Origin: CAVXYG01 sp963766005
Lineage (GTDB): Bacteria; Actinomycetota; Actinomycetes; S36-B12; GCA-2699445
Reading direction: 5' to 3'
Assembly (NCBI GenBank): GCA_963766005.1
Contig: CAVXYG010000006.1
Coordinates: forward strand, 372,001 to 436,000
Length of the DNA stretch: 64,000 nt
Shown here: positions 34,585-43,014 of the stretch, piece after piece
Layout: every line of letters starts with the position of its first letter
Numbering within the stretch: the first letter of the stretch is position 1
Program-made: the position numbers and the translations under genes
The notes under the pieces: model-generated
What the model was told of the DNA's origin: nothing
Databases searched by the model: none
What the model saw: only the letters and a program-made list of their open reading frames with translations

Positions 34585-37500
34585 CTAGGAGGATTCCGCC
34601 GGGGCGGCGCCCGTGAGGTCGATGACCGGTTCGGTCCCGTCCGGCTGCACAGGCGCGGTGCCGGGGCGCGGCGAGAGCCGCTGCGAGATGACCTCGGTGA
34701 CGCCATCGGACCGCATCGCTACGCCGTAGAGGGCGTCGGCGGCCTCCATGGTCCGTTTCTGGTGCGTGATGATGATCAACTGACTGCTGGTGCGCAGTTC
34801 CTCGATGACGTCGATGAGCCGGCCCAGATTGGTGTCGTCCAGGGCGGCCTCGACCTCGTCGAGGACGTAGAAGGGGCTCGGCCGAGCCTTGAACAGGGCG
34901 ATGAGGAACGCCACCGCAGTCAGCGACCGCTCACCGCCGGACAGCAGCGACAGTCGCTTGATCTTCTTGCCCGGGGGCCGCGCCTCGACCTCGACGCCGG
35001 TGACGAGCATGTCGTGCGGATCGGTCAGGACCAGCCGACCCTCGCCACCAGGGAACAGCCGGGCGAAGACTCGCTCGAAATGGGCAGCAGCGTCCACGAA
35101 CGCCTCGGCGAAGACCTGCTCCACCCGGGCATCGATGTCCTTCACGATGCCCTGCAGATCATGGCGACTCCGCTTCATGTCCTCGATCTGCTCGTTGAGG
35201 TACGTGGAGCGCTCCTCCGCGGCGGCGAACTCCTCCAGCGCCAGCGGGTTGACGGTACCCAGAAGCGACAGCGACCGCTCAGCAGCCCGCAAGCGTCGTT
35301 CCTGGGCCCGGCGTTCGTAGGGGTACGGCTCGGTGTCGCCCGCCGCGGCTTCCTCCGCGTCCCCGGGCGTCGCGGGGCTCGGCGGGATCGGCACGTCAGG
35401 GCCGTACTCGTCGACCAGGACCTCGGTGCTGATGCCGTGCTCGGTGAGCGCCCGCTCCGCGAGCTGCTCGATCCGCAGCCGCTGCTCGGCTCGCGCCACT
35501 TCGTCGCGGTGCACGGAGTCGGTGAGCCGCGCCACCTGCGACTCCAGGTCGCGGATCCGCGTGCGCACGCCGGTCAGCTGGTGGTGCCGCTGCGTCGCTG
35601 CCTCGCGCAGGTGGCGGCGCTGCTCGGCGGTCTCGGCAAGATCGCGCTCCGCCGTCGCTTGCGCGGCTGAGGCCACTTCGGCGACCGCGGCCGCGACTTC
35701 GGCCCGCCGGACCCGCCGGCTGTGCTGGCGCGCAGCCCGCTCGCGGCTGCGCTCTTCCTCCTCGGCGGCGCGCTGCAGCGATGCGGCCCGCTGCGACTGG
35801 GATGCCGCTCGCTCCTGCAGCGTGTGCAGGCTCATCCGGGCCTCGGTCTCGGTCTGCCGCAGCTGCCCCAGCCGTGCGATCAGTTCCGGTTCGCTGTCGT
35901 TGTCGGGCTCTGGCAGGCTGTCGAGCTCGGCCTGTGCCAGGCCTTGCGCTTGGAGCGCGGCCTGCAGGGCCCCCCGGTCGGTGTCCACTGCCGACTCCAG
36001 GCCCGTCAGGCGCCGCGAACTGGCCTCGACCGCGGCCCTGGCCGACTGCATCCTGCGCTGCCACTGCGTGCGCCGCTCGTCGCTGGCGGCCTGGCGGGTA
36101 CGGGCGTCCTGCCAACGGGTGCGCGCCTGCTCGACGTCCTCGGCGCAGTGCTGCTCGACCTCCAACGCGGCATCGAGGGCCGCCTGCGCGGCGTCGGCGC
36201 GATCCGCGGCCTCGGCGACGGCCCGGCCTGCGGCGGTGACGGCGTCCTGCATATCCCAGCGGGTCGATCCGTCGCGAACGCCGCCGCGGGCCCACGTCGA
36301 GGCCAGGAGATCGCCGTGCGGCGTCACCGCGATCCATCGGCCGGGGCCGCGCACGAGGTCCACCGCCTCGGCGAGGTCCGCCACGAGGACGAAGTCGGCG
36401 AGCAGCGCTGCGACCGCCGGGCCGACCGGACCGGGGATCTCGACCGTGTCGGCGAGCCGCCGCCCCGTCGCCGGACTGCCTGCCCCCTCGTGCGCACCGT
36501 CGGCGGCGATCACGAGCTCGGCCCGATCGACCCCGCGCTCACGCAGCATCGCCAGTCCCTCGGCCGCGACTCGCGGATCGGCGACGACGAGACCCTCGGC
36601 CAGTGCGCCCATCGCCGCCACGACCGCGGTGCGATGCTCATCGCCCACAGTGACGAGATCCGCCACGGTGCCCAGCACACCGCTCAACTCCTCGGCGAGG
36701 AATGCCGAACCGGAGTTGGCGTCCATCGAAGCGACCGATGCCGCCAGCGTCTCCTCGCGGGCGGCAGCCGCCGCCTGCTCCCGATTGGCCTGCTGCACCT
36801 CCGCGCGGTGCGTCGTCACCTGCGCCGCTGCGTCCGACCTGCGCTGCTTGGCCCGGTCCCACGCCGATTGCAGCGGACCCAGGTCGATGGCCTCCCCCGC
36901 GCTGTCGTCGTCGCTCGTTTCTTCGGCACCCACCGCGGCGAGCGCCTCGTCGGCGCTGGTGAGGGCTTCGCGCGCCCGGCCCAGCTCGGCCTCGCGGGCC
37001 GTCAGACCGGCCTCCGCGGCGCTCACCCGCGAGCCGGCACGGCCGACGGCGGCAGTGGCGTGCTCCAGCTGGCGGCGCTGCTGCTTGGTTGCGCTCTGGA
37101 GTTCGCCGAGTTCGTCCTCCAACGATGTCCGCGCGGCGACGATGCCGGCCACCTGGTCGGATGCCTGCCGCACCTGCGCGGCGAGCGCCGCGTGCTCCTC
37201 GCGCGCCCGTGCGGCATCGGAGCGCAACTGCTCGGGGTTGCGACCAGTGGACGGCGGCGCGCCGGTGTCCAGGACGAGTCTGCGCTCGGCGGCAACTGCA
37301 GCCAGCCCCCGCAGCCGCTCCGAGACCCGGGTCAATCGGTTCCAGATGTCCTCTGCGGCCTCGAGCAACGGCTCGGCCTCCTCCGCCGCGGCCTGCAGCT
37401 GCGATTCCTCGGTCCGCTGGGCCAGCAGGTCCGACTCCCGCTCGGCCTTGGTATGGAGCAGCGCCTCCTCGTCGGCCACTTCGCGCTCCAGCGCGGTGAC

Positions 37501-38211
37501 GGCCGTGATGTAGTCGTCGGCCAGCAGGCGCAGTCGCGCATCGCGCACGTCGGCCTGGATGACCGCGGCCCGCCGAGCCACCTCGGCCTGGCGCCCCAGG
37601 GGCTTCAGCTGCCGGCGCAGCTCGGTGGCCAGGTCCTGCAGTCGCGACAGCTTCTCCCCGAGTCCGTCGAGCTTGCGCAGCGCCTTCTCCTTGCGCTTGC
37701 GGTGCTTCAGCACCCCGGCGGCCTCCTCGATGAAGCCGCGTCGCTCCTCAGCGGTGGCGTGCAGGATCGAGTCGAGGCGGCCCTGGCCGACGATGACGTG
37801 CATCTCGCGCCCGATACCCGAATCGGACAGCAACTCCTGCACGTCGAGCAGTCGGCATGCGCTGCCGTTGATGGCGTAGTCCGAGCCGCCGGATCGGAAC
37901 ATGATCCGCGAGATCGTGACCTCGGTGTAGTCGATCGGCAGCGCACCGTCTGTGTTGTCGATCGTGAGGCTGACCTCGGCGCGACCCAGTGCGGGGCGGC
38001 CCGCGGTCCCGGCGAAGATGACGTCTTCCATCTTGCCGCCGCGCAGAGACTTCGCGCCCTGTTCGCCCATCACCCACGCCAGAGCGTCCACAACGTTCGA
38101 CTTCCCCGACCCGTTGGGCCCGACGACCGCAGTGACGCCCGGCTCGAGTTCGAGCGTCGTCGCGGAGGCGAACGACTTGAACCCCTTCAGGGTCAGCGTC
38201 TTCAGGTACAC
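34585..38211 (-). CDS. smc: chromosome segregation protein SMC
   Basis: The 1208-residue SMC ATPase has an N-terminal Walker A (VVGPNGSGKSNVVDALAW, near 25-42) and long coiled coils around a hinge at about 500-650. The C-terminal head has the signature LSGGERSLTAVAFLIALF and Walker B FYVLDEVEAALDD. It compacts and segregates the chromosome with ScpA and ScpB. The start GTG 38211 (YLKTLTLKGFKSFAS) matches the conserved N-terminus and has GAGGAG six bases upstream; the frame opens 18 bases earlier. ftsY, often the next gene, is absent here. Confidence 0.96.
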   Translation of the reverse strand: MYLKTLTLKGFKSFASATTLELEPGVTAVVGPNGSGKSNVVDALAWVMGEQGAKSLRGGKMEDVIFAGTAGRPALGRAEVSLTIDNTDGALPIDYTEVTISRIMFRSGGSDYAINGSACRLLDVQELLSDSGIGREMHVIVGQGRLDSILHATAEERRGFIEEAAGVLKHRKRKEKALRKLDGLGEKLSRLQDLATELRRQLKPLGRQAEVARRAAVIQADVRDARLRLLADDYITAVTALEREVADEEALLHTKAERESDLLAQRTEESQLQAAAEEAEPLLEAAEDIWNRLTRVSERLRGLAAVAAERRLVLDTGAPPSTGRNPEQLRSDAARAREEHAALAAQVRQASDQVAGIVAARTSLEDELGELQSATKQQRRQLEHATAAVGRAGSRVSAAEAGLTAREAELGRAREALTSADEALAAVGAEETSDDDSAGEAIDLGPLQSAWDRAKQRRSDAAAQVTTHRAEVQQANREQAAAAAREETLAASVASMDANSGSAFLAEELSGVLGTVADLVTVGDEHRTAVVAAMGALAEGLVVADPRVAAEGLAMLRERGVDRAELVIAADGAHEGAGSPATGRRLADTVEIPGPVGPAVAALLADFVLVADLAEAVDLVRGPGRWIAVTPHGDLLASTWARGGVRDGSTRWDMQDAVTAAGRAVAEAADRADAAQAALDAALEVEQHCAEDVEQARTRWQDARTRQAASDERRTQWQRRMQSARAAVEASSRRLTGLESAVDTDRGALQAALQAQGLAQAELDSLPEPDNDSEPELIARLGQLRQTETEARMSLHTLQERAASQSQRAASLQRAAEEEERSRERAARQHSRRVRRAEVAAAVAEVASAAQATAERDLAETAEQRRHLREAATQRHHQLTGVRTRIRDLESQVARLTDSVHRDEVARAEQRLRIEQLAERALTEHGISTEVLVDEYGPDVPIPPSPATPGDAEEAAAGDTEPYPYERRAQERRLRAAERSLSLLGTVNPLALEEFAAAEERSTYLNEQIEDMKRSRHDLQGIVKDIDARVEQVFAEAFVDAAAHFERVFARLFPGGEGRLVLTDPHDMLVTGVEVEARPPGKKIKRLSLLSGGERSLTAVAFLIALFKARPSPFYVLDEVEAALDDTNLGRLIDVIEELRTSSQLIIITHQKRTMEAADALYGVAMRSDGVTEVISQRLSPRPGTAPVQPDGTEPVIDLTGAAPAESS

Positions 38212-38436
38212 GAGCGACTCCTCGACCACCGAGCGTTAGCCACCCACGATAACCCGAGCCGACGGCGGCACCGACGACTGACGCGCGCCTCGGGGGCTGG
38301 CGGCGGCTTGTCTGATCGGCCTCGGAGGAGCGGCTGGCCGTGATCTGGGCGTGTTCCGGACTGGCCCCACCGATGCGCTGCCATCACCCCAGACCCGGAC
38401 ACCGCGGCGGGGTATCCCGGCAGCCGACCCGCCCGG

Positions 38437-38664
38437 CTACGCCAGCACGGGTCGCAGTAGGTCCTCCTCGGGCGCGTCCAGAGAGTCGACGAGCCGGTGC
38501 TGATCGGGTGCACCTGCCGACCCGGTACGGGCTGCCAGGGCGAGTTCCTCCGACAACCGAGCTACCTCGGCCTCGAGCGCTGCCACTCGGGAGCGCAGCC
38601 GGTCGTTCTCCCATACCAGTCGGGGGTCGGTTGCAGCGAGATGTCCATACAGCGCCTTGGCCAT
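38437..38664 (-). CDS. small coiled-coil protein
   Basis: The 75-residue protein starts MAKALYGH and then has a heptad-like helix (RLVWENDRLRSRVAALEAEVARLSEEL) and a polar tail. The start ATG 38664 is chosen because MAKALxGH followed by a coiled coil is, as I recall, a conserved small actinobacterial protein. GGAAGG also lies eight bases upstream. The frame is open further upstream without similarity. Function is unknown. It sits between mutM and smc, where an acylphosphatase gene is common in relatives. Confidence 0.65.
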   Translation of the reverse strand: MAKALYGHLAATDPRLVWENDRLRSRVAALEAEVARLSEELALAARTGSAGAPDQHRLVDSLDAPEEDLLRPVLA

Positions 38665-38799
38665 GGCAAGTGCCTTCCGGGAAACGTCGTCGGCCCGCGG
38701 GTGGATCCGCGGGGCAGTGCGGGCGACCGCAGTCTCCACGTCCTTCCCAGCGTGGCAGCAGCCAAACACCCGGTCAAGGCTGGCCGACCGAGCGCCGGG

Positions 38800-39657
38800 T
38801 CAGCGGCGCCGCACCGGCAGCCGCTGGCAGCGCGGACACCGATGGCTGGAGCGATTCGCGAACGCCTCGCGGAGGATCGGGCGGCCGCAGCGACGGCACG
38901 GTTGGCCGGCGCGCCCGTAGACGGCGAGATCGCGGGAGAACCAGCCACTGTCGCCGTTCACGTTGACGTAGAGGGGGTCGAAGCTCGTCCCACCGGCCTC
39001 CAGCGCTTCGCTCATGACCTCCGAGGCGGTCTGCAGCACCGAGCAGGCCTCCTTGGCGGACAGGGAATCGGTGGCCCTCGACGGGTGGAGCCGGCAGCGC
39101 CACAGCGTCTCGTCGGCGTAGATGTTGCCGATCCCGGACACGACCGTCTGGTCGAGCAGTCCTCGTTTGATGCCGGTCCGCCTCGATCGCAGCCGTGCCC
39201 CCGCCGAAGCGATGTCGTAGGAGGGATCGAACGGGTCGGCGGCGATGTGCGCCACGACCGACGGCAGCCCGGTAGGCGCGTCGTCCACCAGCAACCACCC
39301 GAAGGTGCGCTGGTCCACGAAGGACAGCACCGCGCCGTCGGTGAAGCGCACCCGCACCCGCTCATGGGGTCCGAAGCCCAGCTCACCGGTCGCAGCGGTT
39401 CGGAACTGCCCGCTCATCGCCAAGTGCGCGACCAGGACCGGGTGTGGCGCGTCGAGGAGTCGCAGCCACAAGAACTTGCCGCGCCGTTCGACCGAGGCGA
39501 TAGCGGCGCCGGCGAGTGCGTCGCAGAAGGCCGTCGCGCCCCCGAGCTGCCGGCGGACCGCCCGGGGATGCAGCACCGCGGCCGAGGCGATCCGGCGGCC
39601 CGTGACGGCCTCAGCAAGCCCACGGCGCACCGTCTCCACTTCCGGCAGCTCAGGCAC
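38800..39657 (-). CDS. mutM: formamidopyrimidine-DNA glycosylase
   Basis: The 285-residue enzyme removes 8-oxoguanine and formamidopyrimidines and nicks the abasic site. After Met removal the N-terminus is PELPEVE, with Pro as the Schiff-base nucleophile and Glu as catalytic partner. The conserved Lys is in RRGKFLWL. The helix-two-turn-helix has GIGNIYADETLW, and the C-terminal zinc finger is CRRCGRPI...CPRCQ. The GTG start overlaps the end of rnc by eight bases, so the two are coupled. Confidence 0.95.
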   Translation of the reverse strand: MPELPEVETVRRGLAEAVTGRRIASAAVLHPRAVRRQLGGATAFCDALAGAAIASVERRGKFLWLRLLDAPHPVLVAHLAMSGQFRTAATGELGFGPHERVRVRFTDGAVLSFVDQRTFGWLLVDDAPTGLPSVVAHIAADPFDPSYDIASAGARLRSRRTGIKRGLLDQTVVSGIGNIYADETLWRCRLHPSRATDSLSAKEACSVLQTASEVMSEALEAGGTSFDPLYVNVNGDSGWFSRDLAVYGRAGQPCRRCGRPILREAFANRSSHRCPRCQRLPVRRR

Positions 39658-40363
39658 CGCCCGCCTCCGGCTGGCCCAGCGCCTGATACGCCGTCTGGGC
39701 TGCCTGCATTTCGGCGTCCTTCTTGGTCCGTCCGGAGCCGCGGCCGAAGTCGCCGGTGCTGAGCCGGACCTGCGCCGTGAAGCGGCGGTCGTGGTCGGGC
39801 CCCTCGGTCGTGACGAGGTACTCCGGAACCCCCAGGCCCAGGCGGGCTGTGAGCTCCTGCAACGAGGTCTTCCAGTCCAGACCCACTCCGAGCTCTGCCG
39901 CCTCGGTGATACGCCTGCCGAAGAGCCGATCCACCAGCTGCGCAGCCTGCGGCAAACCGCAGCCGATGTAGACGGCGCCGAGCACGGCCTCCATGGCGTC
40001 GGCGAGGATCGAGGTCTTGTCGTGGCCGCCGGTCGCCGCCTCGCCCCTGCCGAGCCGCACGTACTCCCCCAGGCCGAGAGTCCGCGCGGCCTCTGCACAG
40101 GCCCGGGCGTTGACGACCGAAGCCCGGATCTTGGCGAGCTCGCCCTCAGCCCGCTCGGGGTAGCGGCGGTACAGCGTGTCGGTCACCACCATCTCGAGGA
40201 TGGCGTCGCCGAGGAACTCCAGGCGCTCGTTGTTCGGCAGTCCGCCGTGCTCGTTGGCAAAGGAGCGGTGGGTCAGGGCCAGTTCGAGGACGTCGCCGGG
40301 AACCGTCATGCCCGCGAGGGGCGCGAGGACCTCGTCGAGGTCCGCCGAGGGGTAGTGCGTCAC
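39650..40363 (-). CDS. rnc: ribonuclease III
   Basis: The 237-residue double-strand RNA endonuclease processes rRNA and other structured RNAs. The signature NERLEFLGDAILEMVV and the second acidic site DAMEAVLGAVYIG are intact. A double-stranded-RNA-binding domain fills about 165-235 (DWKTSLQELTARLGLG...GSGRTKKDAEMQAAQTAYQAL). The GTG at 40363 gives the usual length. It follows rpmF by 23 bases and overlaps mutM. Confidence 0.95.
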   Translation of the reverse strand: MTHYPSADLDEVLAPLAGMTVPGDVLELALTHRSFANEHGGLPNNERLEFLGDAILEMVVTDTLYRRYPERAEGELAKIRASVVNARACAEAARTLGLGEYVRLGRGEAATGGHDKTSILADAMEAVLGAVYIGCGLPQAAQLVDRLFGRRITEAAELGVGLDWKTSLQELTARLGLGVPEYLVTTEGPDHDRRFTAQVRLSTGDFGRGSGRTKKDAEMQAAQTAYQALGQPEAGGA

Positions 40364-40386
40364 GTTCAGCCCTGTCCCGACTCCGA

Positions 40387-40560
40387 TCAGATGTCCAGGA
40401 CCTGACGCTTGTCGTAGGTGCCGCACGTCGGGCACACGGTGTGCGGAAGCTTCTTGGAGCGGCACCGGTCGCAGGTGGCCAGCGTCAACGGGGCGGCCTT
40501 CCACTGCGCCCGCCGATGGCGGGTGTTGGAACGGGACATCTTCCGCTTCGGGACTGCCAT
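40387..40560 (-). CDS. rpmF: 50S ribosomal protein L32 (bL32)
   Basis: The 57-residue ribosomal protein has the typical start MAVPKRKMSRSNTRHRRAQW and a C-terminal zinc ribbon (CDRCRSKKLPHTVCPTC). The ATG lies one base beyond the DUF177 stop, and the pair is conserved across bacteria. The zinc-binding cysteines are all kept (the C+ form). Confidence 0.97.
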   Translation of the reverse strand: MAVPKRKMSRSNTRHRRAQWKAAPLTLATCDRCRSKKLPHTVCPTCGTYDKRQVLDI

Positions 40561-40561
40561 G

Positions 40562-41155
40562 TCATTTGCCCTTCTCGTTGCTGTCGTGCCCGCTCGCTGT
40601 CGAGACGGCACCGGTGGTTCCTGGGAGCCAGTGCTGCAACTCGGCCCAGCGGGTGTCAGGCCGGTCATGCCGGTGGCCGGGCTCATCGGCCAAGCGCAGA
40701 CCGCAGACCGGGCAGAGCCCAGGACAGTCCGGGGTGCACACGGGCACCTGCGGTAAGTCTAGAACAACCCCGTCGCGGAGCACGGGCTCCAGGTCCAGCA
40801 GGTCGCCGACCAACTGCGGCAAGGGGTCCCCGTCCGCACCCGGAGGCGTCGCGAGATCGGGATACTCGAACAACTGCTGCAGGGCCACGACGATGCTGCC
40901 GGTCACCGGGTCGAGGCACCGGGAGCACTCCGCAGCGGTCTCCACCGTGGCTGAGCCGCTCACCAGAACGCCCTCCACGACCGATTCCATCCGCAGGTCC
41001 AGCTCCACCGGCGACCCGGCCACGACCTCGCTACTGGAGACCGACCATCCGGCCGGCGCACGCAACGAGCGGCGAACGGTGAGCATCGCGCCTGCCCGGC
41101 GTCCCAGCGGCTTGGTGTCCAGCACCAGCGGGTCGCTCGCGTCCAGCGTCTTCAT
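40562..41155 (-). CDS. DUF177/YceD family protein
   Basis: The 197-residue protein belongs to the YceD family, which accompanies rpmF and is implicated in large-subunit rRNA accumulation. Visible marks are VETAAECSRCLDPV (a first CXXC pair) and CTPDCPGLCPVCGLRL near the C-terminus, probably a zinc site. The polar C-terminal tail is poorly conserved. Two cysteine clusters are usual in actinobacterial members. It is translated just ahead of rpmF. Confidence 0.9.
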   Translation of the reverse strand: MKTLDASDPLVLDTKPLGRRAGAMLTVRRSLRAPAGWSVSSSEVVAGSPVELDLRMESVVEGVLVSGSATVETAAECSRCLDPVTGSIVVALQQLFEYPDLATPPGADGDPLPQLVGDLLDLEPVLRDGVVLDLPQVPVCTPDCPGLCPVCGLRLADEPGHRHDRPDTRWAELQHWLPGTTGAVSTASGHDSNEKGK

Positions 41156-41254
41156 GGCTGCTCATCCAAGCTGCATCGGGGGGCGGGAACGGTGCCGACC
41201 GGCACCGGCCTACCACAGTAGCGACTCGGTCCGCGATCCCCCAAATGCATCGGG

Positions 41255-41833
41255 TCAGGGCAGCGCGACCGGCTCGTCTTCGACGGCCTCGGCCTGTGCG
41301 CGCACCTTCTGTCGCCCTGCTTCCACCGAATCCAGCGTCCGCGACAGCGTCGCGGAGAAGGCGGCGAGCTTGGCCTCGACGTACGCGTCTACCTCCGCAC
41401 GCATCCCCTCCGCCTGGCGCTGAGCCCGGTCGAGCAGCCCGTCGGCCCGCAACTGTGCCTCCTGCAGGACCTCGTGCTGGTCGACGAGTGCTTCCCGCTC
41501 CTGATGCAGCTGCTCCCGGATCCCCTCGGCCTCGGCCTGCGCAGCCTCACGAACCCGGGAGACATCGATGAGTGCCTCCTCCCGCAGCCGCTCCGCCTCG
41601 GCATGCGCGGTGTCGCGGGACCGGTCGGCTTCCTCCTGGGCCGCCGCCATGATCTGGCTGCGCTGCGCCAGGATGGATGCTGCGGCGAGGATCTCCTCCG
41701 GCAGCGACTCGCGGGCGTGGCTCAGCAGTTGCAGCAGGCGGTCGCGATCGACGACGACGCCGGCACCGAACGCTCGTGGCCGGCCTGCCTCCAGCAGACC
41801 GATGGCCTCCTGCAACGTGTCATGGATGTCCAT
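41255..41833 (-). CDS. SepIVA-like DivIVA-type coiled-coil protein
   Basis: The 192-residue protein has a short N-terminal domain (DIHDTLQEAIGLLEAGRP...VVVDRDRLLQLLSHARESLPEEI). A long charged coiled coil follows (about 60-180), rich in Ala, Glu, Arg and Gln. Layout and position (next to DUF177-rpmF-rnc) match mycobacterial SepIVA (Rv2927c), needed for septation and polar growth. The similarity is in layout more than sequence. The ATG at 41833 has a strong GGAGGGG site. Confidence 0.72.
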   Translation of the reverse strand: MDIHDTLQEAIGLLEAGRPRAFGAGVVVDRDRLLQLLSHARESLPEEILAAASILAQRSQIMAAAQEEADRSRDTAHAEAERLREEALIDVSRVREAAQAEAEGIREQLHQEREALVDQHEVLQEAQLRADGLLDRAQRQAEGMRAEVDAYVEAKLAAFSATLSRTLDSVEAGRQKVRAQAEAVEDEPVALP

Positions 41834-41948
41834 GGCTGCTCCCCTCCACCGGATGCGCGGACCGCCCGGACGATGCCCCATTCTGCCTTGACATCATGGG
41901 CGAGCGAAGGACTGAGCCTCGCCGACCGCGCGCGGCGTGTTCCCGGCG

Positions 41949-42428
41949 TCATCGCTGGGCGATCTTCTGACGGATCCGCTCCAGCACCCGGTCGGGCACG
42001 AGTCCGGCGACATCGCCGCCGTAGGTGGCGACTTCCTTGACCAGGCTGCTCGACAGGTAGCCGTAGATCGGATTCGTGGAGAGGAAGAGCGTCTCCACGC
42101 CGCTGAGCCGGTGGTTCATCTGCGCCATCTGCAGCTCGTAGTCGAAATCGGTGACCGCGCGCAGTCCCTTGACGACCACGGAGATGCTCTGATCGCGGCA
42201 GTAGTCCACGAGCAGCCCGTGGAAGGCGTCCACCCGGATGTTGGGATACGGCGCGCAGACCTCGCGCAGCATCTCGATGCGCTCTTCGACCGTGAAGAGG
42301 CTGGACTTCTTCTTGTTGATGAGCACGCCGACGGTGACATCGTCGAACAGGGAGGCCGCCCGCGAGAAGACGTCGATGTGGCCGTTGGTCACCGGGTCGA
42401 ACGAGCCCGGGCAGCACGCCTTGACCAT
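41949..42428 (-). CDS. coaD: phosphopantetheine adenylyltransferase
   Basis: The 159-residue enzyme transfers AMP to 4'-phosphopantetheine in coenzyme A synthesis. The nucleotidyltransferase motif PGSFDPVTNGHIDVF is at residues 7-21. VVKGLRAVTDFDYELQMAQMN and LSTNPIYGYLSSSLVKEVA are intact. The ATG at 42428 has GGAGGGGG upstream and is preferred to the GTG/ATG nine codons earlier. It starts one base after the rsmD stop. Confidence 0.96.
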   Translation of the reverse strand: MVKACCPGSFDPVTNGHIDVFSRAASLFDDVTVGVLINKKKSSLFTVEERIEMLREVCAPYPNIRVDAFHGLLVDYCRDQSISVVVKGLRAVTDFDYELQMAQMNHRLSGVETLFLSTNPIYGYLSSSLVKEVATYGGDVAGLVPDRVLERIRQKIAQR

Positions 42429-42429
42429 C

Positions 42430-43014
42430 TCAGGCCCCCTCCAGGTCCGGGTCATCGTCCTGCGCGTGACCGTACCAGACCGCGGTCTCGCCGTACCGGC
42501 GCCGATCCTGCGCCACCCAGGTCGCTGGCAGCGGGGACTCGGCGTCCCGGGCGGGCCGCTCGACCACGATCAGGGCACCGGGTGCCAGGCAACCGGCGTC
42601 GGCGAGCTTGGCGAGCAGCGCAGCCACCGTCCGCGCTGCCACGTCGTAGGGCGGATCGAGGAGGACGAGCTGAAACGGCGGGCCTGCGGTCGGCAGCCAG
42701 CGCTGTGCGTCCGCGCCGATCGCCGTTGCCCGATCTCCGACCCCGAGTGACTCGATGTTGCGGCGAAGCACGCCCAGGGCGGCGCGATCCCGCTCTACCG
42801 CGGTGGCGTCCGCGGCCCCTCGGCTCAACGCCTCCAGCGCGAGTGCGCCGGAGCCGGAGTAGAGATCCAGGACGCGGCAGCCGACGAGTCCGCCGAGGCG
42901 ATGCTCGATGCTGCTGAACACCGCTTCCCGCACGCGGTCGGTCGTCGGCCGCGCGATCCTGCCCGGCACCGCGAGCCGGCGGCCGGCGAGGCTGCCTGCG
43001 ATGATCCGCGTCAT
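42430..43014 (-). CDS. rsmD: 16S rRNA (guanine966-N2)-methyltransferase RsmD
   Basis: The 194-residue SAM-dependent enzyme starts MTRIIAGSLAGRRL as usual. It has RPTTDRVREAVFSSIEHRL, the SAM motif VLDLYSGSGALALEALSRGA, and the catalytic LVLLDPPYD. It methylates G966 of 16S rRNA by Escherichia coli numbering. The start overlaps the recG stop by four bases (ATGA), and coaD follows one base later. Confidence 0.94.
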   Translation of the reverse strand: MTRIIAGSLAGRRLAVPGRIARPTTDRVREAVFSSIEHRLGGLVGCRVLDLYSGSGALALEALSRGAADATAVERDRAALGVLRRNIESLGVGDRATAIGADAQRWLPTAGPPFQLVLLDPPYDVAARTVAALLAKLADAGCLAPGALIVVERPARDAESPLPATWVAQDRRRYGETAVWYGHAQDDDPDLEGA

